54,999 nucleotides of DNA from CAYQCE01 sp964415885. GTDB taxonomy: Bacteria; Zixibacteria; MSB-5A5; JAABVY01; JAHJOQ01. Each line of letters begins with the position of its first letter. Position 1 is the first letter of the stretch. The notes under the pieces are model-generated. The model was not told where the DNA came from. It made no database searches and saw nothing but the letters and a program-made list of their open reading frames with translations. The position numbers were made by a program, and so were the translations under genes. Of this stretch, positions 35,348-44,279 are shown in pieces. The stretch covers positions 1 through 54,999 of the forward strand of contig CAYQCE010000021.1 of the NCBI GenBank assembly GCA_964415885.1, read 5' to 3'.

Positions 35348-35929
35348 TCAACGGAAGTAGAAATGGAATCCGAGGTAGGTCACGCTCGCGTCGAATGTTC
35401 TAATCTCGACTTCAGTTTCGCCTCGCCGGGTATCCGATGGGATCGCTTCACTATCGGGTATCTTCGTGATTTGGAGGGCAAATCCATGGCCGGCCTCAAG
35501 CGAGAAATTATCGCCAAAGAACACCTCTACTCCGGGAGTCAGCGTTCCGGTGAATACCCACCACGTCTCGTCAGCAGCCCCGAATCCATTGATCCGATCA
35601 TCGAGCATCCCGATAAGCAGACCGGGCCTTACAAAAAAGTTTGCTCGTTCGGTTGGGTAAATAACGTAAGGAATCCCGATGTCTGTCCAGCGGCTCATTG
35701 CGACTTCCTTGTCAAACTCCCTGGAAACCTGATTGTACGTATAGACAGTCTTCGTCTCAAAGCCGATTCCGAAATCGACCCCGACTTTCTCATTCAGCCA
35801 GAAGCGCACACCTACCGGCGCATCGCTGTTGAAATAACCCAGGCTGAACGCCCCAGAGAGATCCTTGGCCGATGTTACGCTGCCGAGCAGAAGCAGCGTT
35901 AGAATTAGTCCGATAGCGGTTTTTCTCAT
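35348..35929 (-). CDS. Outer-membrane beta-barrel protein
   Basis: A 193-residue exported protein with a signal peptide (MRKTAIGLILTLLLLGSVTSA). The mature part is made of alternating amphipathic strands (VGVRFWLNEKVGVDFGIGF, PGLLIGMLDDRINGF) and ends in an aromatic residue pattern, GFHFYFR, typical of outer-membrane barrels recognised by BamA. The length fits an 8-stranded barrel of the OmpX/OprF type. A strong AAGGAGG ribosome site precedes the ATG. It stands alone, bounded by a strong terminator. The ligand or role is unknown. Confidence 0.82.
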   Translation of the reverse strand: MRKTAIGLILTLLLLGSVTSAKDLSGAFSLGYFNSDAPVGVRFWLNEKVGVDFGIGFETKTVYTYNQVSREFDKEVAMSRWTDIGIPYVIYPTERANFFVRPGLLIGMLDDRINGFGAADETWWVFTGTLTPGVEVFFGDNFSLEAGHGFALQITKIPDSEAIPSDTRRGETEVEIRTFDASVTYLGFHFYFR

Positions 35930-36116
35930 TGTTCTCCTCCTTGAGTTCCTCTTGGTGTTTGTGTTCTCTTTTCTGTGAATTTCCGTTAGATGGACCGGAC
36001 ACTCTCCATCAGATGTTAATATCGGTATCGAATCTCAGGCAAGACATCAACAAAAAACGCCAAACAGGTCCATTATTTCGAGGGGAATGACTGTGGTGGG
36101 ATTTTAGCGACAGAAC

Positions 36117-37106
36117 TCACTGCGCGTTGATCTGGATACCGCCGGGCTCGAATGTCGGTACTGAGCCGTTTCCGAGTGTATCGACAAGCCAGAGGTTGCT
36201 TGGAATGAAAGTCACGGTATCTATCAGAATGAAGTGACTGGAGGCATCCTCGGCAAGCGAGAGGTACAGGGAGGCGAGCTTACCCGAGCCAGGCGCAACG
36301 GCGTTCGATTTCGTGTACGCCCGGACTATATTCACAGTCTCGAACTGGGCGCTCAGCACGGATACCTCGACATCAGACTGTACAGCGGCATTTGACAGCA
36401 GGGTGTTGACGAAAGAAACAGAGTCGACATCAGCGTCTAGCCCGACAACCTTGAACGGCAATCCTACTCCCTGCAACGGCCATTCCAGCACCCCGAAAAC
36501 ATCAACACGGACGTGCTCACCCGGCAATGCTTCGACTGTGTCGACCCATACTCTTCCCTGCTCGAGAATTTCGAGCCGGCCCTTTCCAAAATTGGGAGTG
36601 AATATGGTCCCATCCGGTTCGATGAGCTCGAAATTGCCGATCGTCTGACTGGTATCAATCGTTATCAACTGGCCTCCAGAATTATGCGACATCTCTCCGA
36701 AAACGGTAAACAGAATGCCAGAATCGGGATCGGCGTAGTCGGAGGTCGAATAGGAGCGCGAGACCCTAACGCCGTTCTTCCCGGCAGATACCACCGTCTG
36801 GGAAGACATTGGTTCCTTGCGAAGGAATGACGATACGAAGGAGACTGAGTCTATCGTTACGCCCACTCCTGACATTTCAACCGGCAGATCCATCGTCAGG
36901 AGAGGCGAGCGAAGAGTCCCGAGAACATCGAATCTGAAATCATTTCCGGCTACTGCATAGGCACTGTCCGCCCATACGCGACTGTCGGATGTCCCTGGCG
37001 GTTCCGGATCAGTAGGCCCATCGCCATCACTATTGGAACAGGACATGGCAATGGAAGCTGCCAATGCAGCAATCAGAAGCTTCAGTATCAGCAAAAGACT
37101 CTTCAT
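36117..37106 (-). CDS. Lipoprotein with two cohesin-like repeats
   Basis: A 329-residue lipoprotein: signal peptide with lipobox AMSC at about residues 20-23, followed by a Ser/Asp/Gly/Pro-rich spacer. Two repeats of about 140 residues follow. Both start with RVW(A/V)D and contain a VDVFGxL-type strand, a xxIDSVSFV or DVDSVSFVN strand, ITIDT or ILIDT, and a final PxFxxGxxxI. This pattern is that of cohesin-like beta-sandwiches, which bind dockerins in other systems. The neighbouring lipoprotein gene encodes a single-repeat relative. The assignment as cohesin-like rests on pattern, not on a profile search. Confidence 0.75.
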   Translation of the reverse strand: MKSLLLILKLLIAALAASIAMSCSNSDGDGPTDPEPPGTSDSRVWADSAYAVAGNDFRFDVLGTLRSPLLTMDLPVEMSGVGVTIDSVSFVSSFLRKEPMSSQTVVSAGKNGVRVSRSYSTSDYADPDSGILFTVFGEMSHNSGGQLITIDTSQTIGNFELIEPDGTIFTPNFGKGRLEILEQGRVWVDTVEALPGEHVRVDVFGVLEWPLQGVGLPFKVVGLDADVDSVSFVNTLLSNAAVQSDVEVSVLSAQFETVNIVRAYTKSNAVAPGSGKLASLYLSLAEDASSHFILIDTVTFIPSNLWLVDTLGNGSVPTFEPGGIQINAQ

Positions 37107-37161
37107 AGTTCTCGTTTCGGCACTTTCGCGTCAGTTTTGAAGGCAACTTCGGGGCCGGCTC

Positions 37162-37722
37162 TCAGAAGAGCACCGATATCTCTCCGGGTTCGAATGCAGG
37201 CACTATCTCCAGTACCGCGGCACTCGTATCCTGATAGACCAGTGAATGGAAAATCGGGATCATATCCACAGTAACCGTATCGATAGTGAGGGTCTCACCC
37301 TGAGACGCCTGGTTTAGAGTGAAGTAGATGCTCCCGAGAAGACCGTGACCCTCCACAATGACGCTATCGTACTCAATAGCCGCGAGAATAATGCTGCTTT
37401 CGGCCGGAAGTATTGTCGAGATAGTATCATCAACCCAGGCAATCCTGCTGTCCGAGAATGAGACCGAATCTATGGTGAATCCCGATCCGGTAACACGCAA
37501 CGGCACCTCGAGAGCGCTGAGCGGTGTAGCGTTCGAAAACGTTACATCGACCTTCACGCCGGTATCGGTCGATAGCGCGGAGACCCGCTCCACTTTGACA
37601 AGATCAATTGGCTCGTCATTGTCCGGACCTGTGAAATCGTCATCATCTCCGCAGGACAAAGCCAGAGTCGCGATAAACGTAACAGCAAGAGCAAGTGTGA
37701 TAGCTCTTCTATGTATCAACAT
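37162..37722 (-). CDS. Lipoprotein with one cohesin-like domain
   Basis: I choose the ATG at 37722 (186 residues) because a GGAGGAAGG ribosome site sits just before it; the ATG at 37743 would put that site inside the gene. The signal peptide ends in a lipobox (ATLALSC), followed by an acidic DDDDFTGPDND spacer. The single domain contains VKVDVTFSN, FTIDSVSFSDSRI, LGSIYFTL, LTIDTVTV and a final PAFEPGEISVLF. These are the same landmarks as in the two-repeat lipoprotein 55 bases downstream, so the two are paralogous. Possible dockerin-binding surface protein. Confidence 0.75.
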   Translation of the reverse strand: MLIHRRAITLALAVTFIATLALSCGDDDDFTGPDNDEPIDLVKVERVSALSTDTGVKVDVTFSNATPLSALEVPLRVTGSGFTIDSVSFSDSRIAWVDDTISTILPAESSIILAAIEYDSVIVEGHGLLGSIYFTLNQASQGETLTIDTVTVDMIPIFHSLVYQDTSAAVLEIVPAFEPGEISVLF

Positions 37723-37764
37723 ACACCCTTCCTCCATCTGCATAACAGACGGCCAGTGAATCGA

Positions 37765-39465
37765 TCAATCAAAAGCCGGCGGCGGCAGAATAGGCGGCCT
37801 GCTGGATTTCTGGTTGGTCTTTTGAATCTCTATCTTCGACAAGAGAACGCTCGGCGCAATCGCTGAGACGGGAATGTATCCCGATTCCGCTCCGCACGCA
37901 CCGTTGAATACCGAGGGATCATCCCCGGCCGCTATCACGTTCTCGAGAATATTGAGCGGCGTACCGATCAACTCCACTCCTCGCACCAACTCGGTACGCA
38001 GGTCGTCGACATAAATTTTTCTCACAACGAGCGGCCTGCAGCGCAGAGACTGAATTCCGAAACCGGACGTATTGGTCTCTCCGCCGGTCATCTTCTCGAA
38101 GATCAATCCGTACTCCTTGCCCTGCTCGCGGCATTGATCGACGAGCTGCTGCACGAGTTCGTCATAGCTCCTGGGATCGTTCGTTTCAACAAACAGATTC
38201 CCCATTCTCGAAACCGGCCGCGAAAACGCGTCGGCACGACCATGACCGTTCGAATTGGAAAATTCCCTGGTCGGCAAACGACACATCAAAAAACCCGACA
38301 GCACACCATCGGTAACCAGGTCCACTCGCTGTGCCGCGACAGCTTCCTGATCGTACTCGTAGTGACCGTAGAGCGGGGTGCCCTGAAAGTCAGCGATGTT
38401 TGGATCATCATAGACGGACAGGAATTCGGGGATAACCTTTTCCCCCACTTTCCCCTTAAATGTGTGGCCCTCCATTTCGTTGCGCAGACGATGTCCCTCG
38501 AGACGGTGGCCGAGAGCCTCATGAAAAAACACCCCTGCCGCGCTGTTGAGAACTATCGCCGGGCCGCTATAGGGCGTTGCCGGCTCCGCCTCCCGGAGAG
38601 CCATGAGCTCGTCGATGAGGTCCGCCGTACCCTTCAGTAGATCTTCCCTGGTGGGCAGGTCCGCAATTGACGATGCCTTCCAGGTCTTGATATGGCTTAC
38701 AGTCATGCCATCATCACATTTTGCGTCCGCGGAGACCGAAATGCTGAACGTGTAGTCCGATAGCTGAATCTTCGATCCTTCGGAATTGATCATGAACTGA
38801 TTCCGAAGGTTTGCGGACATCGAAACATCTGATGTCAGGATAATGGGATGTGGCTTGAAAAGCGCGGAGACCTCCTTGACATTTGCGGTCCAGACCTCAC
38901 GATTCAGGTCGAGAGTCTTAATCGGTCTGATAACGACCGACGGTTCTTGTCGCGAAAAATCGTCCGGACGATCCTCTTCTTCGACCTTGTTTATCAACTC
39001 GCCCTTCTTCTGGTTCAGGGCATCGAGTGCCTGCTTGTATCGAGTGTCGGTGAGCAGCCATAGACGTTGCCGCACAGCGTCCAGATCGTTATCGAGCGGG
39101 GCACGTCTCAGCCCGCGGGTGAAACGATCGTAGCTGTCCGGAAATCGGAAGAAGCTGACATCATTCGGAGTATTGTCGAATGTGTAGTCGCCGACACGGA
39201 CATCGACCGAGATATAGCGCGAATCAGAATCCGAGTCTGTCAGGAGAGCGCCATATGATGAGCGAAGAGTAATGTTCTGCAGCTCATTTATAGAATAGGA
39301 GATGTAATACGGTCGCTCGAAGTTATCGAGCTGGAGCTTGGCCATCGAACGTTGCATTTCCTCTTCCATCGCCGTAATCACGGGGATCTCCACATCGGCT
39401 GCGGCGATAGAACTTCCAATCAGAAAAACGATAACTGATATAACTGTCTTAAATGTAGTATTCAT
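37765..39465 (-). CDS. Exported TldD/PmbA family protease
   Basis: I choose the ATG at 39465 (566 residues), which has an AGAGGTGG ribosome site and begins a signal peptide (MNTTFKTVISVIVFLIGSS, cleavage near AAA-D). The TldD zinc motif is present as FFHEALGHRLEGHRL at roughly residue 340. The late segment LPTREFSNSNGHGRADAFSRP and the C-terminal LIGTPLNILENVIAAGDD also fit the family. TldD usually acts in the cytoplasm as a heterodimer with TldE/PmbA. Here there is a signal peptide and no partner gene in the window, so an envelope role as a homomer is likely. The terminator of the upstream gene separates it from 39640-40839. Confidence 0.9.
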   Translation of the reverse strand: MNTTFKTVISVIVFLIGSSIAAADVEIPVITAMEEEMQRSMAKLQLDNFERPYYISYSINELQNITLRSSYGALLTDSDSDSRYISVDVRVGDYTFDNTPNDVSFFRFPDSYDRFTRGLRRAPLDNDLDAVRQRLWLLTDTRYKQALDALNQKKGELINKVEEEDRPDDFSRQEPSVVIRPIKTLDLNREVWTANVKEVSALFKPHPIILTSDVSMSANLRNQFMINSEGSKIQLSDYTFSISVSADAKCDDGMTVSHIKTWKASSIADLPTREDLLKGTADLIDELMALREAEPATPYSGPAIVLNSAAGVFFHEALGHRLEGHRLRNEMEGHTFKGKVGEKVIPEFLSVYDDPNIADFQGTPLYGHYEYDQEAVAAQRVDLVTDGVLSGFLMCRLPTREFSNSNGHGRADAFSRPVSRMGNLFVETNDPRSYDELVQQLVDQCREQGKEYGLIFEKMTGGETNTSGFGIQSLRCRPLVVRKIYVDDLRTELVRGVELIGTPLNILENVIAAGDDPSVFNGACGAESGYIPVSAIAPSVLLSKIEIQKTNQKSSRPPILPPPAFD

Positions 39466-39557
39466 CTTTCCACCTCTGACCGTTACTACGCCTGAGCGGA
39501 AGGGCGAGTTCCCCGCCGCCACCAGGTTACATAATGGCTTATCGTCAGAACGGTGCA

Positions 39558-39588
39558 ACAAAAAAGCCCGAACCGCGTCGCGGTTCGG
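39558..39588 (-). terminator. Intrinsic terminator after the three-repeat protein gene
   Basis: A 9-bp perfect stem (CCGAACCGC with GCGGTTCGG; 39588-39580 and 39576-39568) with a 3-base loop is followed on the minus strand by GGGC and a run of six T. It lies 51 bases after the stop of the gene at 39640 and isolates it from the TldD gene. Confidence 0.9.
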
Positions 39589-39639
39589 ACTTCAGGAGTT
39601 GCAGAAAAGACCACGGGACCGTATCCCGCATTCTCATTT

Positions 39640-40839
39640 CTATTTGAATTCAGCTCTATCGAAGTCGTACCAGTCTATCTCAATCTCATCTCCATCGCTC
39701 AGTTCGACAATGATACCGTTATTCTCGTAGTTTATATCGTTGGAGCCTTTGAGCAACAGATTCCTTCCGGCCTTTGTGGTCACGATCGCGCCGCGACGGG
39801 AGTGCTTCTCGATACTCCGAATCTCTGAGATCTCAACGGCGACATCGAGATCATGGTAGTCACCGTTAATGTGCTCCCATGTATATCGCTCATCCGCGTC
39901 CCAGACGATCTTGCCCTCGAATCTCTCGCCATCCTCCGTGATAACGAATCCCTCGATCTCTCGGCCGCCATCGAAATCAGCGTATCGCGGCAACTTGTCT
40001 TTCGGATACGGCATGAATTCGACTCTTTCGAAGTCGCTCCAGTCAATCGAAATCCTCCCGAGCGCAGGGTCTTTGACTCTAATCCCACGATTGCCGGAAT
40101 CGACGTCATTGGATCCAGACAAGCGGATTTCCTTTCCGCTCTTAAGCGTTACAATAGCCGAAGAGCTCGAACGTCTCTCTATCGCCTGTATCTTTTCAAA
40201 TCGGATTTTGCGGTTTCTGCGGCTGCCCTGATCGCCATCGAGAACATCCGTGGTGAGAACCTCGTCGACATCCCATTCGACCCAGCCGATGAACTCATCG
40301 CCGCGCCTCGTCGTCACTTTTCCGTAAAGCCTCTCCCCACGCCTCGTTGGCTCCATTGGTTCTTCCTTGAACATGATCTCGTCGACATCATTCCATTCCA
40401 TGTATATCTCGCCCTCGTCACGATCGATAATCACGAGTTCGCGGATTCCGGACCCAATATCGGCTCCGGTCATTTCGTACCTCTGACCGGATTTCAGTGT
40501 GATCAATGCATCACTGGACGATGTCGGGACAATCGAACTAATGTGACCGAACTTCAGCTCGGACTGACGGGATGATCCGGACCAGTTGAATTCGAAAAAT
40601 CCGACACCCCGATTATCTCTCGATCGCCTGCGGTGTTTCCCATCCCTCTCTTTCGTGGCGTCAAGGATGTCATCCCAGAAAGCCTCGTTCTTATCCCATC
40701 GGATCCAGCCCTCGAATGTCTCGCCATCAATGGTGCGCAGCTCGCCATATATCCTGCCGGACTCAGCTCGCAGTTCGCCGACTGCGGCGCAGAGCACAAT
40801 TCCCAGAATCACGAATCCGAACACGACTGCCTTTTTCAT
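39640..40839 (-). CDS. Exported protein with three long internal repeats
   Basis: A 399-residue protein with a signal peptide (MKKAVVFGFVILGIVLCAAVGELRA). Three repeats of about 110-120 residues are visible. Each begins with IYGELRTIDGETFEGWIRWD, LYGKVTTRRGDEFIGWVEWD or IEGFVITEDGERFEGKIVWD, carries an (A/S)xxTxKSG(K/Q)-like strand, and ends with IxWxDxxxxxFxxxP or IDWYDFDRAEFK. This looks like a repeated small beta-barrel (SH3-like) fold. No catalytic residues stand out and I recognise no named family. It is transcribed away from the symporter gene and closed by a strong terminator. Confidence 0.8.
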   Translation of the reverse strand: MKKAVVFGFVILGIVLCAAVGELRAESGRIYGELRTIDGETFEGWIRWDKNEAFWDDILDATKERDGKHRRRSRDNRGVGFFEFNWSGSSRQSELKFGHISSIVPTSSSDALITLKSGQRYEMTGADIGSGIRELVIIDRDEGEIYMEWNDVDEIMFKEEPMEPTRRGERLYGKVTTRRGDEFIGWVEWDVDEVLTTDVLDGDQGSRRNRKIRFEKIQAIERRSSSSAIVTLKSGKEIRLSGSNDVDSGNRGIRVKDPALGRISIDWSDFERVEFMPYPKDKLPRYADFDGGREIEGFVITEDGERFEGKIVWDADERYTWEHINGDYHDLDVAVEISEIRSIEKHSRRGAIVTTKAGRNLLLKGSNDINYENNGIIVELSDGDEIEIDWYDFDRAEFK

Positions 40840-41036
40840 AGTCTATCCCTCCATCCGAATACTGATTTCTCGTACAGCTAACGAAGAAGCAACTTGGAAG
40901 TTGCGTTTTGTTTTGCCAAGTGAGCCAGAGTGGCTTGATCTTTGCTTTTTCCTTGAATTAGTAGACTTTGCGTGTATTTTTTGTAGACCGAGTTCAAGTC
41001 TCAGACAGGAAACCACCGTAACGAGGGCTTGCATCA

Positions 41037-42653
41037 ATGACTCAAATAGATTGGGGCGTTCTGCTATTATATCTCGCCGGTATCGTGGGGATGGCGGTAT
41101 GGATCGGGCGCCGTCAGGAGTCGCAGGAGGATTACTATCTGGGCGGACGTAAGATGCCCGCCTGGCAGGTAGCTCTCTCGGTTATGGCAACGCAGGTTTC
41201 CGCCATCAGCCTAATCGGGGCACCGGCGTTCATAGCTCTCAAGACAGATGGTGGCCTGAAGTGGCTTCAATATGAATTCGCCGTTCCCCTTGCGATGATA
41301 CTCATCATTACAATCCTCGTGCCGGTCTATCATCGGATGAAATCTATCACGATCTATGAATATCTCGAACGCAGGTTCGGTTCTGCCACGCGGTCGGTGA
41401 TAAGCCTCGTCTTCCTTCTGAGCCGAGGGCTCGGCACCGGCGTCGCCCTGCTCGCAACAGGCATCGTGACCGCAGCGTGCCTTGAAATGCCGCTTGCACC
41501 GACAATCGTGCTGATAGGGATTGTATCTATGCTCTACACTACGATCGGCGGGATTAAGGCAGACATCTACTCGGACATCATACAGCTATTCGTGCTATGG
41601 AGTTCTACCTTCGTCTGCATATTCATAGTCTGGAGTATTCTCGGTGATTCGGCACTTGAATTCGCCGCGTCGGACAAATCCAGACTTGTCGCTATCGACT
41701 TCAAGTCTACCGGGTTCGGGGACGGTAAGACATTCGCGTTCTGGCCCATGGTACTCGGCGGCCTCTTCCTCTACTCCTCCTACTACGGCTGCGATCAGGG
41801 CGAGTCGCAAAGAATTCTAACGACGCCGACTCCGGGGGCGGCTCAGAAGGCGCTCTTCATGAATGGAATCCTCCGCTTCTTCCTCGTACTCACGTACTGC
41901 TTTTTCGGTCTTCTGCTTCTCTCCTTCCTCGATCAAAACCCGGAGTTTGCGGCAAAACTCGAGGGAGTACAGCCCGATTTCCTCGTGCCCTATTTCCTTC
42001 TGGAGTATATACCACAGGGGTTTCTGGGTATAGTCGTCGCAGGCATATTCGCCGCATCGATGTCATCCATTGACAGCTACATAAACTCCCTGTCTGCCGC
42101 GACATGGCGGGACTTTCTCATCAAGATATTTCCGTCAATGCAGCAGTACTCGCAGGCACGGATGGTCTGGTGGTCGCGGGCGCTTACTGTAGTCTGGGGT
42201 TTGATTGCAACGTTTTTCGCCCTCTACCTGATGGGCGGATCGGAAACGGTCATTGTGCTCGTCAACAAGATTGGCTCCGCCTTCTACGGACCCGTACTCG
42301 CGGTGTTCGTTCTCGGAATCGTTACATCACGAGCCCATCAGCGAGGCGCGGTCATCGGAGTTTTGACCGGCGTTTTGCTAAACATGCTGCTATGGCAATT
42401 CTATGAAGATGAAGTTTCCTGGCTCTGGTGGAACCCGATCGGTTTCTTTACGAGCCTCATAACCGGCTACGCGTTAAGCCGGGTGTTCAAATCGCCGGTG
42501 GAAAAAGAGATGGAATTCGGGATGTCCATGAGCCTCAAGGACATCATAACGGAGCTTCGCATGCCCCGCAAATACATCTATACCCTCGCAGTGGCGTTCG
42601 CAGGAATGATAATTCTCACATACTTGATTCAGGAGTGGTTACTATCTCGGTAA
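41037..42653 (+). CDS. Sodium:solute symporter (SSS family)
   Basis: A 538-residue inner-membrane transporter with about 13 hydrophobic helices. Family signatures are the N-terminal EDYYLGGRKMPAWQVALSVM, the AISLIGAPAF segment with the sodium-site residues, and the TTIGGIKADIYSDIIQ stretch. Substrates of relatives range from sugars to carboxylates and amino acids, and the sequence does not decide. The glycerate kinase gene overlaps its 3' end, so a carboxylate or sugar-acid substrate feeding glycerate metabolism is a reasonable guess. The 197-base divergent region upstream contains no gene. Confidence 0.93.
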   Translation: MTQIDWGVLLLYLAGIVGMAVWIGRRQESQEDYYLGGRKMPAWQVALSVMATQVSAISLIGAPAFIALKTDGGLKWLQYEFAVPLAMILIITILVPVYHRMKSITIYEYLERRFGSATRSVISLVFLLSRGLGTGVALLATGIVTAACLEMPLAPTIVLIGIVSMLYTTIGGIKADIYSDIIQLFVLWSSTFVCIFIVWSILGDSALEFAASDKSRLVAIDFKSTGFGDGKTFAFWPMVLGGLFLYSSYYGCDQGESQRILTTPTPGAAQKALFMNGILRFFLVLTYCFFGLLLLSFLDQNPEFAAKLEGVQPDFLVPYFLLEYIPQGFLGIVVAGIFAASMSSIDSYINSLSAATWRDFLIKIFPSMQQYSQARMVWWSRALTVVWGLIATFFALYLMGGSETVIVLVNKIGSAFYGPVLAVFVLGIVTSRAHQRGAVIGVLTGVLLNMLLWQFYEDEVSWLWWNPIGFFTSLITGYALSRVFKSPVEKEMEFGMSMSLKDIITELRMPRKYIYTLAVAFAGMIILTYLIQEWLLSR

Positions 42654-43978
42654 TTGGCAAACTCAGAGACGACGCAGGCGCGATGATTCGCCGTGTTATT
42701 GAATCCGTGGACCCGGAAAACGCCGTCAAGAAACAACTTTCACTTGATGGATCAATGCTGACTGTCGGCCCGACCAGGCATAATCTCGAAGATTACAACA
42801 GAATCGTGGTGCTCGCGGGCGGGAAGGCGGCTTGTCCTATGGCACGCGCGACGCTGGATGTGCTCGCCGACTACGGCAAGTCAGGAATAGTCTGCACCAA
42901 GTACGAGCATGCCAGTGAAGTTGACAAGCTTGATGTCCTCGAAGCGGCCCACCCGGTGCCGGACGAAAAAAGCGTGGAATGCGCCACCCGAACGATCGAG
43001 ATCGCGAGGAATCTCGGAGAAGAGGACCTCGCGTTAGTGCTCATATCAGGCGGCGCCTCCGCAATCTGGTGTGGCCCGGTCGAGGGTGTCACTCTCGATG
43101 ACAAGCAAGTCACAACGTCGGCGCTACTCAGGTGCGGTGCGGACATTCATGAAATGAACTGCATTCGCAAGCACCTCTCGGTCATCAAAGGAGGCCGTCT
43201 CGCAGAAACAGCACATCCCGCGCGTGTGATTTCGCTGATGCTCTCCGATGTCACCGGTGACGATATGACGTCAATTGCTTCCGGGCCCACCGTGCCGGAC
43301 CCGTCGACCTTCTCAAATGCGCTCGATATAATCGAGAAGTACGGTATCGCGGACAAACTCCCCGAGAGCGTTGTGTCGCATCTCGAGGCCGGAGCCCGCA
43401 ATCCGGAGATGGAGACGCCCAAGCCATTCGCTGGTGATTTCGAAGATGATTTTCAATTGATCGTCGGATCTAATGATCGCGCCAAACAGGCTGCGGACGA
43501 GCTGGGGCAGTCACTCGGGTACAAGACGTATGTCGTTGAGCGCCCACTCACCGGCGAGGCACGCGATGCAGCGCATTTCCTGTGCAACATGGCTAAGGAA
43601 ATGAGAGAGGGTAGACAAAACGACGGCAAGCCGCTTATGATAATCGCAGGCGGCGAAACAACAGTGACTATTCGCGGCGATGGCACGGGCGGGCGCAATC
43701 AGGAGATGGCCCTCCAGGCGGCGATCGAGCTGTCCAGCTTTCCCGATGTCTGTTTCGTGTCGTTCGGCACGGACGGCAACGACGGCCCCACAGACGCTGC
43801 CGGAGCATATGCCGATTCCGATACTGTGCTCAGGGCAAGGAAGCAAAACCTCGATCCATCCGCGTATCTCCAGAACAACGACAGCTATAACTTCTTCAAA
43901 AAGCTGGATGACCTCGTGATAACCGGACCGACAGGCACGAATGTCATGGATATTCAGCTTGTCCTGATCAGTGCTTAG
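42635..43978 (+). CDS. Glycerate 2-kinase (GckA/MOFRL family)
   Basis: Phosphorylates D-glycerate, typically to 2-phosphoglycerate, linking it to lower glycolysis. The 447-residue model uses the GTG at 42635, which overlaps the symporter gene by 19 bases; the open frame extends further upstream but only inside the symporter. The N-terminal pattern (RVIESVDPENAVKK), VVLAGGKAACPMARA, LVLISGGASAIW and the C-terminal MOFRL segment (AGGETTVTIRGDGTGGRNQE, then FVSFGTDGNDGPTDAAGA) are all typical of the DUF4147/MOFRL glycerate kinases. The start codon is the least certain part. Confidence 0.93.
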   Translation: MVTISVIGKLRDDAGAMIRRVIESVDPENAVKKQLSLDGSMLTVGPTRHNLEDYNRIVVLAGGKAACPMARATLDVLADYGKSGIVCTKYEHASEVDKLDVLEAAHPVPDEKSVECATRTIEIARNLGEEDLALVLISGGASAIWCGPVEGVTLDDKQVTTSALLRCGADIHEMNCIRKHLSVIKGGRLAETAHPARVISLMLSDVTGDDMTSIASGPTVPDPSTFSNALDIIEKYGIADKLPESVVSHLEAGARNPEMETPKPFAGDFEDDFQLIVGSNDRAKQAADELGQSLGYKTYVVERPLTGEARDAAHFLCNMAKEMREGRQNDGKPLMIIAGGETTVTIRGDGTGGRNQEMALQAAIELSSFPDVCFVSFGTDGNDGPTDAAGAYADSDTVLRARKQNLDPSAYLQNNDSYNFFKKLDDLVITGPTGTNVMDIQLVLISA

Positions 43979-44279
43979 GCGGGGTTGTCAAAAGGTCTGC
44001 GGACTGATTCGGTCGGTTCCTGCTCGCTGCAGGCGAGTGTGAACCGCCCGTTCGTAAGCAGAAGATACAACTAAGCGTAACCGAACGAACGGCAGATCAC
44101 AATCCCGATTCACATCGGGATCAGGGTCGGCCAGAGCCTATTCGGTCTCATACGGGACAGCACAGGTCTGACTGTCTGCCTCTTCATTCCAGTTGCCGAA
44201 TCGACGGTATTTTATTAGTTTATCCGCTAACTGGACATTCGGCAGACAGGTTTGAATTACTGGATAAAGTGAGGAAGAA
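43979..44279 (+). other. Structured 301-base non-coding leader
   Basis: No gene is seen here. Several hairpins can be drawn. A two-part stem runs 44014-44046 (CGGTTC/GAACCG enclosing CTCGC/GCGAG). An 8-bp stem joins 44048-44055 to 44085-44092. A 7-bp stem joins 44103-44109 to 44114-44120. Between 44172 and 44249 a 9-bp inverted repeat (CTGTCTGCC/GGCAGACAG) encloses two crossing helices: CCAGTT 44189-44194 with AACTGG 44229-44234, and GCCGAAT 44195-44201 with ATTCGGC 44237-44243. The second crossing helix shares 44241-44243 with the 9-bp repeat, so those two exclude each other. The GAGGAAG ribosome site of the next gene follows at 44271-44277. Confidence 0.45.

Noticed and set aside
42428..42634. 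Upstream extension of the glycerate kinase frame inside the symporter gene
   Set aside because: The frame is open, but the extra 69 residues have no similarity to the family and would overlap conserved symporter sequence. The GTG at 42635 gives normal length.
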